Shown: positions 1 to 9,716 of the stretch, piece by piece
How positions within the stretch are numbered: position 1 is the first letter of the stretch
Layout of the letters: every line of letters begins with the position of its first letter
Assembly (NCBI GenBank): GCA_003116975.1
Contig: BGKB01000002.1
Coordinates: 1-64,000, forward strand
Direction: 5' to 3'
From: Aurantiochytrium sp. KH105
Lineage: Eukaryota > Sar > Bigyra > Thraustochytrida > Thraustochytriidae
Length of the DNA stretch: 64,000 bases
The notes under the pieces: generated by a model
What the model was told of the DNA's origin: nothing
Seen by the model: the letters and a program-made list of their open reading frames with translations, nothing else
Databases searched by the model: none
Translations under genes and position numbers: made by a program

Positions 1-3000
1 ACGACCGCTGCGCCGAAAGAGTCTCTCGTGAGCATTTCGTGGCAGCTCTGTCTAAGCGTGCCTGGCTTTGCCGATGCGCTGGACTTCAAGAAATTCGGCG
101 GTATCCGTGACGAGCCTCTGGCCGACGTATTCCAGACCATTCTTGTCAATCCTGCAGCCAAGCTCGGCTCAGACCAGATGCGACAAGTGGTCGTGCTCGA
201 CGCTCTCGACGAGTGCAGCAAGAGCGACGATGTTTTGCGAAAGGTCATTCGCACGTGGAAGGATGCGATGCCGGCATGGCTCAGCTTGGTCGTGAGCACA
301 CGTCCCGAAGGCGAGATCCAGCGCGGCATCGCCAACAACAACCTTTATTCCAAAGTGCTGGAGCTCAAGGACAAGGAGAACTTTCGCGACATCGAAAAAC
401 ACATCGAGCATTTGCTGTGCGACATGAAAGATACCGTGGAGCAAAAAGACATTGCTTCTTGCGCCAAGATTCTTTCCGAGCGATCTGAAGGTCTCTTTCT
501 CTGGGCGAGCTTCCTTCCCGAGACCCTGAAGCGGATGCACGAGGAGAAACAAGGTAGAATGCTGACCTTGCAGGACATCTTGCACGAAAACGCCATTCCC
601 AATGGGCTTGGCGGCATGTTCAAAGAGCACTTTGAGCGCCTGCGTGGCAAAATGGGCGGTGACGATGCTTATCAGTCACTGCTTAATCCCATCGTGGCAG
701 CGCGCGAGCCGCTGAGCGTCGAGCAACTCAGCGTGATTCTTGACAAAACCAAGAAGAAGACGAAAAAGATCGTTGGCGACGCGCGTAATTTCTTGTACCA
801 GGGCGGCGATGATCGCGTGGCGCTCATCCACAAGCGGATGGAAGACTGGCTGCTAGATGACGACCTGAGCGGAGATCTTGGCGTGAACATTGACGATGGC
901 CATATTGCCTTAGCCGACTACTGCAGCAGCTCGCGCGACGGTGTTTTTTCGCTCCGTCACGCCATCTTTCACCTCGTCAAGAGCGGCAGGCGCGCTGAGG
1001 CTTTCGAGCTCCTGAATGACTTTGCATGGGTACAGAGCGCCATCTCTGTCGGTGACGATGAGGCACAAAGACGCGCCACAATCGGAAACCTCATCCGCGA
1101 CTGCGTCGAACTCGACATCTACTTTGCGCCCGAAAGTGATACGCCCCGCTTCCTGAGCAAAGCAGTACATGGCCTCAGCTACGATCCCAACGAACTTGCG
1201 TCGCAATTTCTGGCGCGTTTTGGCAACAACTCGAAAGATCCCTTGGCTCTTGGGCTGCAACCACCCGATAGACCATGGCTGAAACCTGTTCGTGTGACCC
1301 TTGCTCATCCCCGCGACCGTTTGCAGCATGCTTTTAGAGGGCACACTCAAGGTGTATCGAGTGTGGTGCTCAAGGGCGACAGAATTGTATCCGGGTCTTG
1401 GGACAATACAGTGCGCATTTGGGACGCAAAATCTGGAGAGGTAAAACACATCTTGAAAGGGCACTCGGGCCCAGTGCTCAGCGTGGCGAGTGAGGGCGAC
1501 ATCATCGTCTCAGGCTCCGCGGATAAGACGGCCCGCATCTGGGACGCAATTTCAGGCGAGACGCAGCAAATCCTCCAAGGCCATACTGATGAGATTACAA
1601 GCGTTGCAATCAAGAGCAAAATTGTCGTGACAGGATCCAGGGACATGACGGTACGCTTCTGGAAAGCAGAGTCAGGCGAAATGCAGCACCATTTTGAAGG
1701 GCACTCTGGCGCGGTCAATAGCGTGGCGATACAGGGCGACACCATCGTCAGTGGGTCCGATGATAAGACGGTGCGTACTTGGAGTCTCAGCGCGGGCACG
1801 GAACAGCACGTTTTTCATGGACATGATAAAGCTGTCAAGAGCGTAGCGATCGAGGACAATACAATTGTATCTGGGTCCGATGACAACACGGTTCGCATTT
1901 GGTACGCCTCAGACAAGAAGAACCGCGTCTTGGAGGGGCACTCCGGGAAGGTCACAAGCGTGGCGATACAGGCAGGGACGATTGTCTCTGGTTCCTGGGA
2001 CAAGACGCTGCGCACTTGGAGTGCTGAATTGGGCGATTCAAAGCATGTTCTCAAGGGACACTCTCTTGGAGTCAATAGCGTGGCGATCGAGGGTGATAGC
2101 CTCGTGTCGGGGTCTGCGGATAATTTGGTTCTAATGTGGAACACCTTGCGCGGCGAAAACCAACATCTTCTCAAGGGGCATTCGGACGTGGTCAAAAGCG
2201 TGGCGGTCGAGGGCGACATCATTGTGACTGGGTCTGATGACGGCACAGTGCGCATCTGGAACCCCGAGTCGGGCGAGGAGAAGCACACTTTCAAGGGACA
2301 TTCTGGTCAGGTCAACAGCGTCGCAATCGAAGGCGAGTGCATTGTCTCTGGTTCCGCCGACCATTCGGTGCGCGTATGGAACGCTTCGCCGCGCCAGGAA
2401 GAGCGCGACCAGAAAAAGCGCGTGCTCGAGGGGCACTCTTCGTTTGTCAACAGCGTGGCGATCCAGGGCGACACCATCGTCAGTGGGTCCTCGGACGAGA
2501 CGGTGCGTATCTGGAACGCTAAGTCGGGCGAGACGAAACGCGTGCTAAAAGGGCACTCAAGTCACGTCAATTGCGTGGCGATTAAAGCCGATACCATCGT
2601 TTCTGCCTCTGCGGACAAGACAGTGCGCATCTGGAACGCTACGTCGGGCGAGGTGCAGCACGTGTTGAAGGGGCACTCTGCTCAAGTCAACGTTGTAGCG
2701 ATCGGGGACGATATCGTCGTGTCTGGGTCTGCAGACAAGACGGCACGCGTTTGGGATGCAAAGTCGGGCAACGAGATGCGTCTTCTTCAGGGACATTTAT
2801 CACCGGTCGATCGAGTCGCTGTTCAGGGCGATACAGTTGTTTCCCAATGCTATGACAGAACCCGCTTTTGGAATGTGAGAACAGGGGAGGAACTGAACGC
2901 AGATCCATCAATTACCCTTGGTGTGGACTCAAGCGCATGCGCGGTGGTAGTCGTGAGCGAAGGCGTGCAGGTAAGACTTCACGGAGGAGTCGGTTTCACC

Positions 3001-3096
3001 ACAGATCATGCCATAAGGGCAACTGCTCGACTTGACAATCTCTTCATTATTGGTGACAGTAGCGGAATGGTACATATTCTGCGTGTGGAAAAATAA
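1..3096 (+). CDS. NACHT-WD40 repeat protein (NLR-like), 5' truncated by window edge
   Basis: The frame is open to base 1 with no in-frame ATG near the left edge (base 28 is a GTG inside the frame), so the start and the NACHT P-loop lie outside the window. Counting from base 28, a Walker B-type motif VVVLDALDEC sits at residues 54-63, typical of NACHT/STAND ATPases, followed by a helical region to about residue 430. Thirteen WD40 repeats of about 40 residues then run to about residue 960 (GH...V.SVAI..D.IVSGS.D.TVR.W), enough for two beta-propellers, followed by a short non-repeat tail. STAND proteins of this layout act as ligand-gated oligomerising switches, for example fungal HET-E/NWD proteins. 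The ligand and output here are unknown because the N-terminal effector domain is not visible. The repeats are very alike in DNA as well as protein. The stop TAA overlaps an AATAAA hexamer. Confidence 0.88.
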   Translation, partial: TTAAPKESLVSISWQLCLSVPGFADALDFKKFGGIRDEPLADVFQTILVNPAAKLGSDQMRQVVVLDALDECSKSDDVLRKVIRTWKDAMPAWLSLVVSTRPEGEIQRGIANNNLYSKVLELKDKENFRDIEKHIEHLLCDMKDTVEQKDIASCAKILSERSEGLFLWASFLPETLKRMHEEKQGRMLTLQDILHENAIPNGLGGMFKEHFERLRGKMGGDDAYQSLLNPIVAAREPLSVEQLSVILDKTKKKTKKIVGDARNFLYQGGDDRVALIHKRMEDWLLDDDLSGDLGVNIDDGHIALADYCSSSRDGVFSLRHAIFHLVKSGRRAEAFELLNDFAWVQSAISVGDDEAQRRATIGNLIRDCVELDIYFAPESDTPRFLSKAVHGLSYDPNELASQFLARFGNNSKDPLALGLQPPDRPWLKPVRVTLAHPRDRLQHAFRGHTQGVSSVVLKGDRIVSGSWDNTVRIWDAKSGEVKHILKGHSGPVLSVASEGDIIVSGSADKTARIWDAISGETQQILQGHTDEITSVAIKSKIVVTGSRDMTVRFWKAESGEMQHHFEGHSGAVNSVAIQGDTIVSGSDDKTVRTWSLSAGTEQHVFHGHDKAVKSVAIEDNTIVSGSDDNTVRIWYASDKKNRVLEGHSGKVTSVAIQAGTIVSGSWDKTLRTWSAELGDSKHVLKGHSLGVNSVAIEGDSLVSGSADNLVLMWNTLRGENQHLLKGHSDVVKSVAVEGDIIVTGSDDGTVRIWNPESGEEKHTFKGHSGQVNSVAIEGECIVSGSADHSVRVWNASPRQEERDQKKRVLEGHSSFVNSVAIQGDTIVSGSSDETVRIWNAKSGETKRVLKGHSSHVNCVAIKADTIVSASADKTVRIWNATSGEVQHVLKGHSAQVNVVAIGDDIVVSGSADKTARVWDAKSGNEMRLLQGHLSPVDRVAVQGDTVVSQCYDRTRFWNVRTGEELNADPSITLGVDSSACAVVVVSEGVQVRLHGGVGFTTDHAIRATARLDNLFIIGDSSGMVHILRVEK
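1321..2880 (+). repeat. Thirteen tandem ~120-bp WD40-coding repeats
   Basis: About thirteen 114-140-bp units encode the WD40 repeats of the NACHT protein. Some segments are nearly identical: 1714-1758 and 2446-2490 differ at only two of 45 bases, both silent. Amino-acid differences cluster just after the GHS motif and around the SGSxDxT turn. Confidence 0.85.
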
Positions 3097-3375
3097 AGTA
3101 TCCTTTGCCCTTCAATCTTGCCGCGAGTCGCTTGACTCCCTCGCATCCTCGACGCCATCGCTTGTCATTTTTCTATGTTCATAAATTTTACAGATGATTA
3201 TCAGATTACAACTTTGGCGAATTCTGACCAGCTACCCGCGACAGAGATCTCCACGTAGCTTGGTTTTAGAAAATCAAGCTCAGCGATTTTCGTGTAAAGC
3301 GCACATGGAACTCGTCATCGTCAAGCCGTCTGACGACTGACCACGTGTCTGACTTCAAGCTCTGTCAGACTGAAA

Positions 3376-4167
3376 TTACGGGCACGATTTACTCTGCACG
3401 CACTTTGCAGTGTTGGTGCCCGTCAAGATTGTCTTGACGGCAACTACGCATAGCGGGTTCTTGGCCTTGGGAAGCTGGCATTCGCAATCTTCGAACTGAT
3501 TGAGGCACGTCTTTGAGGCACTCTCGGGCCGGCGAATTGAATGTTTGGGGCATTTCTTAATGCACTTGGGAGGCTTTGTAGTGGGAGCCGTGGTCGTGCA
3601 GGGGGTCTTTTCTTGCTCGCAGCGCATCGTGTTCACACCAGTGGGCACCGACGTGACCCTGCCGCTGCAGTAGCCATTGCCAAGCGTCGGCAGAGAGCAC
3701 GTGCAGTCCGTCTGCTGGTTCAAGCACGCTTTGCCGGCGGCAGAGGTCTTGCGCACGGAGTTCTCCGGGCACGTTGAAATGCATTCCTGCTCCTCAGCCG
3801 TAGGAGGCGTGCCACCGCTGCTGCTGCCGCCACTTCCGGTGCTCGTGCACGGGGTCTTTTCTTGCACGCACTTGGCCGAGTACACGCCCGTCTGGACGGT
3901 GGTCACCTTGCCACTGCAGTAGCCATTGCCGAGTGTGGGCAAGCTGCACTTGCAGTCGGCGTACTGCACGAGGCATTCCTTATCCGCGGCTTCCGGCTTA
4001 AGGACCGAGTTCTCCGGGCACGTCTTCAAGCACGTTGTGGCGAGCTCGCGCGAGGTCACATCTTCCACTTCAGGCATGCCGCGCATGCTGATCGCCTCAG
4101 CCTGCGGCGTGGTAAGCGAGGCCATCACGGCAATCATGAGGACGACGATGGTCGCGAGCTTGGACAT
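3376..4167 (-). CDS. Secreted cysteine-rich protein with three 8-Cys repeats
   Basis: The 263-residue product starts at an ATG followed by a clear signal peptide (about residues 1-25, ending ..QAEA). The mature part holds three repeats at residues 46-107, 129-190 and 202-262. Each has eight cysteines spaced CX3CX14CX6CXCX9CX15CX6C, and repeats 1 and 2 share the block CSLPTLGNGYCSG. Short Ser/Gly/Thr/Pro linkers separate the repeats, and no membrane anchor is visible. I do not recognise the family. The even cysteine number and spacing suggest small disulfide-stabilised modules outside the cell, perhaps wall, scale or adhesive material, but that role is a guess. It is convergent with the NACHT-WD40 gene, 279 bp away. 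Repeats 1 and 2 look like a recent internal duplication and repeat 3 is more diverged. Confidence 0.8.
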   Translation of the reverse strand: MSKLATIVVLMIAVMASLTTPQAEAISMRGMPEVEDVTSRELATTCLKTCPENSVLKPEAADKECLVQYADCKCSLPTLGNGYCSGKVTTVQTGVYSAKCVQEKTPCTSTGSGGSSSGGTPPTAEEQECISTCPENSVRKTSAAGKACLNQQTDCTCSLPTLGNGYCSGRVTSVPTGVNTMRCEQEKTPCTTTAPTTKPPKCIKKCPKHSIRRPESASKTCLNQFEDCECQLPKAKNPLCVVAVKTILTGTNTAKCVQSKSCP

Positions 4168-5594
4168 CTTCTTGTGCTCTTTTCGTCTCTTGGTTGGTGC
4201 GGCTTCGACCTGGCTGAGATTTGGGTTTGCTTTTGCCCAGCCAGCTCCTCTGCGTCAATCTCTTGCTCCTCGCTCCTTTCCCCCTGGTTCTTCGGGGTGC
4301 TCAGCTCTTTGGGCCCGGCCTTCTAGATTTTTGATCATCTGGCAGTGCTGGGTGAGAGATGGGCTGCCAGTGGGCCCAGCTCTTGCGCGCTTTCTGCCCT
4401 AGCTGGAGCCGGGCCGCTGGCTTCTTCTGATCACAATCTCGGCCGCAGTCATCACACGAGATCATGATCTCTTGCCCTCGGCCGCGGCGTCGCGCACGGC
4501 TGCCTCGACAGAGCCGTATACCGAGTGGGTGTGCCGCTCTGAGACTGCGTCTTCTCGCAGCCCGCCACCGAAAACACCGTTTGCAGTGGGCACATAGTAT
4601 CTGCCCAGGGTCGAGCTTCACCGCGAGCTTGATCTCGGCAACGCTGCCCGCGACCGGGAAGCGGCCTGCCGCTGCCGGCAGCAGCCAGCTCGGGTGGTCG
4701 CGTGCGTTCCGAGACGGGTCGCCCGCGGAGTCCGGCACGGAAGCGGGCGTGGCGAGGCCGGCCGTGGCGAGCCCGCCCATGACAAGACGGCCGCGCCTCC
4801 TCCGCCTCGCGGGGCGAGGCGTCAGCCGTGGCAAGGCGGTCGCGAGCGCGCGTCGCAGCCACTACCAACCAAGTGACAGCTGCGTCCAAGGCTGGCAGCT
4901 GAGTCGACCGGCCGACCCGCCAGGTGCGGTAGCGACTTCGGCTCCTCGGCGTCGCTTCGCCTGGCCTGGCTTGGCTCGGCCCGGCTCGGCTTGGACGCCT
5001 GGCCACTGGCGTGCGCTTCCTCGGCAGCGATTGCGAGACCGACTACAAGCTGGGCCGTGATGAGGCTCGTGCCCCCCACATGCCACAAGCAGCTGCAGAA
5101 AACGAAAGAACGTGTGGCAGGATCCAGCTCGCGAAAGAAGCCAGCTGGCTTAAAGCTGAGCTGGCTAGCCCGCTGGCTGTACTGCTGTTAGAAACTGCAA
5201 CAGGCGATGCCAGCGCAGGACGTTGTTTTCGTCGGTGAGGCCACGGGATTACGCTGCGACATGAAGTGTCATGTAACTTGGGACGCCTGGCTGGTGTGAT
5301 CGAGAAGCTTGGAGGGCGGCATGACCCGGAGAGTGACTCTGGACGTTTGCCCGCCAGGAATCTTGCGCGTATTCTCGTTCATTCTATGTCTTGCTTTCTG
5401 AGAGAGGTGCAGCTGGCTTGTGGTATGTGGCCGTGCCTGTGGCTACTGTGCTTGGTTGCTGTATAAATGTTTTCATACGAGCCGCCAATGGCGAGCTTCG
5501 TGGACAGAGGGATGGCTAGCCCGCAAGCCCGCCAGTCAGCAAGCCAGCAAGCCAGCAAGCCCGCCAGCCAAGCAAGCTAGCCCGCCAGTCAGCA

Positions 5595-5648
<54 letters not shown>

Positions 5649-5896
5649 ATGCTGAAAATGTCCGACATTGGTCCTCTCGCGCGCGAGTGAGCGCAGTCAA
5701 GATGGACCACGTCGAAGTGACGCCACAAGGATGGACGAGAGCAGTCTCTCGCCTCCCAATCACTGACCATTATAAAGCAACGACAAAATTGTATTTAGGA
5801 CGTGCATTCGCTTTAGCTGTCCCTTGCGGGTTCTTGGATTCTCTCTTACATGCTCTAACAACTTCTCGAGGCCTGCTTACTTGAGTGGTGCGATTC
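4168..5896. other. Intergenic, GC-rich upstream region plus CCAG-type repeat
   Basis: This lies upstream of the cysteine-rich gene and downstream of the four-pass protein gene. The first 1 kb is GC-rich, so several long frames stay open on both strands, but none shows a motif or plausible composition. A TATA-like stretch lies near 5463. A tetranucleotide-rich repeat occupies about 5517-5649. I see no RNA gene. Confidence 0.6.
5517..5649. repeat. CCAG/AAGC minisatellite
   Basis: The stretch opens with two copies of a block of the form CTAGCCCGCCAGTCAGCAAG about 61 bp apart and then becomes about thirteen uninterrupted CCAG units (about 5596-5648). One frame reads as an Ala-Ser-Lys-Pro-Gln repeat, but this is a by-product of the repeat and not a credible gene. 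Confidence 0.85.
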
Positions 5897-6502
5897 CTAG
5901 GTTTCGATAAGTTGTGTGGCAACCGGGACCTCGTTTGAAACGATTGGCAAGACCTGTCGGATCTGCATTGAATTACTGAGTTTAAAGCTCGCACGCAGGA
6001 GCGCAATCCAAATGTACGATAGGAAAAGACTGTAAAATAGCGAAATGAGAGCCATCCAGATGGACCAAATCGGCATCAACGCATTTCCAGGAGAGATCCA
6101 TAGCCACGATGAGTTCAGAAAGGAAAAGAAGAAATTAAATGAGCTGATAATCTGAGCGAGTGTGAAAAGCAAACTGGTAAAGCTCAGAATGCAAACGATG
6201 CGCAACACGACAAATCCCCTGCACTTGACGCCCAACAAAGCAAGACCGGGTATGACACATATGCATGCGTAGACGATTGCATACACTGTAAGTGTCGGTA
6301 TTTTAAAAGGATATTCCAAGGTAGATACGAGAATGGCCAGAATCGTGTATCCGAATGCAAGCGCTCCAAACAAGAGTTTGGTATTCCACATCACATTCAA
6401 GCCGTCGGGATACGAGTCCGGGATCGTCATCATGACCGAGCGTTGGTTTCCATACCCAGCAAATCCTTGCGGCCCAACATTATACGCAGCTTGGGCGATC
6501 AT
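5897..6502 (-). CDS. Four-pass membrane protein, paralogue A of a three-member local family
   Basis: This 201-residue protein starts at an ATG. Four hydrophobic segments are visible at about residues 42-61, 70-91, 97-122 and 143-170, with both tails probably on the same side of the membrane. It resembles the products at 32159-32773 and 33858-34463: all share an IP-x-x-A-hh-GV segment at the end of TM2, a TM4 followed by (L)xxSM-type residues, and a short tail containing VPVATQ-like residues. It is the most diverged of the three, lacks the C-terminal EYV-x-x-APV ending and has a longer N-terminus. It does not carry the tetraspanin CCG motif and I cannot name the family. Function unknown. Confidence 0.75.
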   Translation of the reverse strand: MIAQAAYNVGPQGFAGYGNQRSVMMTIPDSYPDGLNVMWNTKLLFGALAFGYTILAILVSTLEYPFKIPTLTVYAIVYACICVIPGLALLGVKCRGFVVLRIVCILSFTSLLFTLAQIISSFNFFFSFLNSSWLWISPGNALMPIWSIWMALISLFYSLFLSYIWIALLRASFKLSNSMQIRQVLPIVSNEVPVATQLIET

Positions 6503-6728
6503 ATCTGTGATGGAAAGCTAAAGGTTTTCGCCACTCAGCCGCAAATTCTAGAAATTTGGCGGTTTGGCAGCTCAAATGTTCGTACTTTGGCAAGGTCATC
6601 CTTTGTCCGCTTTCTTGGCAGTCGATCGCCGCAATGCCGCCCGGACCGTTGGCGGTGTTGGCGCCGCACTAGCGCCGCCGGCGCTGGTCTCTGCTGACCA
6701 ACGGACAACTTTCTTCTTTCTTTCTTTC

Positions 6729-6820
<92 letters not shown>

Positions 6821-7159
6821 TTCCGTTTCTCTCATACCACAGAAGAAGCATATGAGCGACTGTGATGCCCGTGATGGGCATCTGTCGGAAAATTGACGAC
6901 AAGCTCTCTTTGCTGCTCGTCTTCATGCAGCTGCAAAATACGAAAGGTGACAGGAAAACTCGTGAACGGATAAAAATCTGTTATCATACGCACATGCGCA
7001 GCCAACCGTTCTGCAAAGAGCTGTCGTCAAAATGCGCTTTAGGCGGATGCCTGCAGTGTCTAGTAGAATAGAATCGCTTCGCTTTACATGGTTCCTCCGC
7101 GCTCCTTTGCAATCCTTTCTCCAGCTTTTTTTCCCTTCTAAAAATCATGGCACTGAAGC
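6503..7159. other. Intergenic with long CTTT microsatellite
   Basis: This is the upstream region of the four-pass protein gene and the 3' flank of the 497-residue gene. Its main content is the CTTT repeat at about 6709-6824. The rest shows no frame with coding character. Confidence 0.6.
6709..6824. repeat. (CTTT)n microsatellite, about 25 units
   Basis: A nearly perfect CTTT/AAAG tetranucleotide repeat of roughly 110 bp, interrupted once near its left end. Length is likely polymorphic. It lies about 210 bp upstream of the start codon at 6502. Confidence 0.95.
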
Positions 7160-8653
7160 CTACTTTTCATCCCCATCTCGGCCGGTAATCCATGAGTACC
7201 ACTTTTCCAACTCGACAAGCCATGCGGGCTTTAGTTGAGGTATATGCTTGAGGAGAGGCTCCTTGACCTTGTTCTTGTGTTTGGCAAGCTCTGGTGTGTA
7301 CGTTTCGACAATCTTAATGAGCGTTTTCTGAATCCAGCGCAGACGCATACGCTCGGGCCCTATAAGCTCCGGGTCGCCATCTCCGATGGTGCGATATCGA
7401 GACCTTTCGGCGAGCTTTTTCAGTGAATCCTCAAGCTTGTGAAAGTGATCCTTCATGTTGTCCCAGTCTTCCTGGAAGTCAATGTAGCGCAAGACCTTGA
7501 ATTCGAGCCCTTCCTGGCGAACCATGGCCTGCCCAATGGCACGGATGTCGAACTTGTACAGCTGCATAAGCCCTGAACGAACTTCAGTTGCGCCCGCAAG
7601 ATCCTCGGGGGTCGTGTCTTCGCCGGAGAACGCCCACTCAAGCTCCCGAATCTCGCGCTGAAAGTAGAGCTGGGCAGGTTGCTGGCGCAGCACGTGCAGC
7701 CAGCCAAAGAGTTCGGCAAAGAGAAAACGCGAGCTCTTCATTGCATAAGCTTTCGCTTCTTCCGTCCTTTTTTCTTTGAAATCACAAAGAAAACCCTTGT
7801 CTGCAATATTCTTTATGCGTCGCGCAAGCTCAAAGGCCGAGAGCCCCAGCCGGTAGTAAATGTGTATAATCTCTTCAATCTGGTTCTTTGGGAAAAAGTG
7901 AACGTTCGGTAAGTCCTTTCCGCGCCGCATACCCACAAAGGCGTGGATCGCTCCGCGCAGGTCCAGACGTTGCTGATCTGCGGGGTTGCGACGTTTAAAA
8001 GTGCCTTCGAGAAATTTCAAATTGAAAGAGAGGATTTGCTCAAGCGTGAGGTCTGAAGCGTTTCCCCAACACAAGATCGATGGCGGCACCATGAGCGGCA
8101 TGGCGTCGAATTTGTCCGAGATCCGTTCCCCCACCGCTTTCGTGCCCGCGCCGGCCAGGAGGATAATTTGAAATTTACCTCTCTGGAATTCGCGAAAGAT
8201 GGTTTCTGCAAGGTCCTCACCGCGCACGCAAAAGGGCGCGCCGTCGGGAAAGTCGTAACGTTGTTCCTTGTCCTTGTCCAGGGTTCCATCGCTCACAATA
8301 ATGAGGATATTCGCATTTGAGTCTCGGAGCGTGTCCCAAAAGGAGAACCACAAATCCATTTCTTGCGTCGTAAGGCTCGACGTGCACTCCTTGCCCGAGG
8401 AAGGCGCGCCCGGGCTCGTGGCCGTCGCTTCGCTTTGGCCGCCCTGGTGATGGCTGGACTCGGCCTTGCGCTTCTCCAGATTTTCCTGCGGCAGCGGCCA
8501 AATCTCCGTCTCCAGGTCCTTCATCCCGTTCAGCTCCGCGAGGTGGTCCACCAGCTGCTTCTCCAGCGGCGTGCTGCCCGGCCGGTCGCCCCGCACGGCG
8601 GCGTCGCGCGTGCTCAGCCGCAGCAGCAGCGCCTTCCACCGACCCGTCGCCAT
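7160..8653 (-). CDS. Hypothetical protein, 497 residues, mixed alpha/beta then helical
   Basis: The gene starts at an ATG and encodes a soluble protein with no signal peptide or membrane segment. After a charged, low-complexity part (about residues 55-95) comes a region with two predicted hydrophobic strands, NILIIVSDG at 114-122 and FQIILLAGAG at 161-170, suggesting a Rossmann-like or caspase/VWA-like alpha/beta core at about 100-200. The remaining 300 residues are charged and look largely helical, with Trp-rich stretches near the C-terminus. I cannot place it in a named family and no catalytic signature is clear. It is divergent from the GT8 gene at 9717 with about 1.06 kb between the starts. 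Confidence 0.75.
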   Translation of the reverse strand: MATGRWKALLLRLSTRDAAVRGDRPGSTPLEKQLVDHLAELNGMKDLETEIWPLPQENLEKRKAESSHHQGGQSEATATSPGAPSSGKECTSSLTTQEMDLWFSFWDTLRDSNANILIIVSDGTLDKDKEQRYDFPDGAPFCVRGEDLAETIFREFQRGKFQIILLAGAGTKAVGERISDKFDAMPLMVPPSILCWGNASDLTLEQILSFNLKFLEGTFKRRNPADQQRLDLRGAIHAFVGMRRGKDLPNVHFFPKNQIEEIIHIYYRLGLSAFELARRIKNIADKGFLCDFKEKRTEEAKAYAMKSSRFLFAELFGWLHVLRQQPAQLYFQREIRELEWAFSGEDTTPEDLAGATEVRSGLMQLYKFDIRAIGQAMVRQEGLEFKVLRYIDFQEDWDNMKDHFHKLEDSLKKLAERSRYRTIGDGDPELIGPERMRLRWIQKTLIKIVETYTPELAKHKNKVKEPLLKHIPQLKPAWLVELEKWYSWITGRDGDEK

Positions 8654-9716
8654 GCTCCCGCCCCTCGTCGCGCTTCTCGCCCCTGGCGCGCGCCGCTCTC
8701 CGCCGCGTTGCGTTTCTGCCGCCGCCAGTTCTCCGCCTTCGTCGGACGTGCTCTCCGCGAAATCATATCCATCTCCAGGGCCCGCTCGCAGTCAACGTAG
8801 CACCCGGGCTCTGCAGCTGCGCTCGAAGGCACCTTCCTGCACGGCGCCGTCTGCCCGGGGGGGGGGGGCTCTCTCGCGCCCAAGCGCCGCCTCGGGCCGC
8901 TCGCCGCGCCATCGTGGATGTGGATGCAGAGCGCGAGAGCTCCAGCTTCCCCCCCCTGCCTCGGCACCGGTACCACCGCGCCGGTACCGAGGACCGGGAC
9001 AGCTCTGTCGCCTGCTTTGCTGGAGCCGCACGAGCTCGTCTTGGTCGCGGCAGGCAGGCAGGCAGGCAGGCTCCTACGTGGGGCGACAGCTGGGCCGAGA
9101 GGCTGCGGCGGGCCGCGGAGAGGACGAGCGAAGATACTGTATATAGTAGCGGACTTGCCTGAAGATCTGGGGCGATGTGCGATTGGGACAGCCGTCACCG
9201 CTGAGGCTCCCATCGTCAGTCATGTGCGGTCAAGCGGTTATGGCGCAGGCTGTCGCGCACGCACCGCTCCGCCGCTTGAAAGTCCCGTTTGAGTGGCGAT
9301 GCGAACGTGCAATGCAGCCGCAACGGCTGCGCCGGCGACTCGAAGGCTCGCAACATTCTTTGGGCTTACGTAGTACCGGTTAATTTTAACTGCCGTGGCG
9401 CAGAACGGTCATCTGTTCATTGAATAAAAATTGCGCCCCGCCCACTAGGCCTAGAATACGTATACGTGGCGTGCTTCGAGACGCACATCAATTTCACAAC
9501 GGGGTCATCCCTGTCAGGAGTGCAGCAGCATCCTTGGGACGTGCGCCAAAGAAGCGACGCAGAGCTGCTGGAACAAGCGACGCGACGCGCCGCTTCGCCT
9601 CGTACACGAACATTTGCAGTGTGCAGAACTTTTCCGACAAAGCAAGACGCGCATCATCCGGTGCGCAGCCAGTAGTGTGTGTCCAGTCGTGGCAGCAGTG
9701 ACCAGGCGAAGGAAAC
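8654..9716. other. Divergent promoter region between the 497-residue gene and the GT8 gene
   Basis: The region is GC-rich on its left half, with a 12-base G run at 8857-8868 and a GGCA repeat at about 9049-9072. A TATA-like run (ACTGTATATAGTAG) lies near 9138. Frames that stay open here on both strands are Ala/Arg/Ser-rich and I treat them as non-coding. Confidence 0.55.

Noticed and set aside
1321..2880. Array of regular ~120-bp units considered as CRISPR or satellite
   Set aside because: The units are in frame and translate as WD40 repeats with conserved residues; unit length is far above CRISPR repeat-spacer size and there are no cas genes.
4464..5060. Open frames of up to 198 codons in the GC-rich spacer
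   Set aside because: Both strands are open, composition is Ala/Arg/Pro-rich, and no motif appears. Treated as upstream region.
5420..5884. Plus-strand frame encoding Ala-Ser-Lys-Pro-Gln repeats
   Set aside because: The repeat protein is simply the CCAG/AAGC microsatellite translated; it lacks an ATG-started gene context and the opposite strand reads as a Leu-Ala-Gly-Trp repeat as well.
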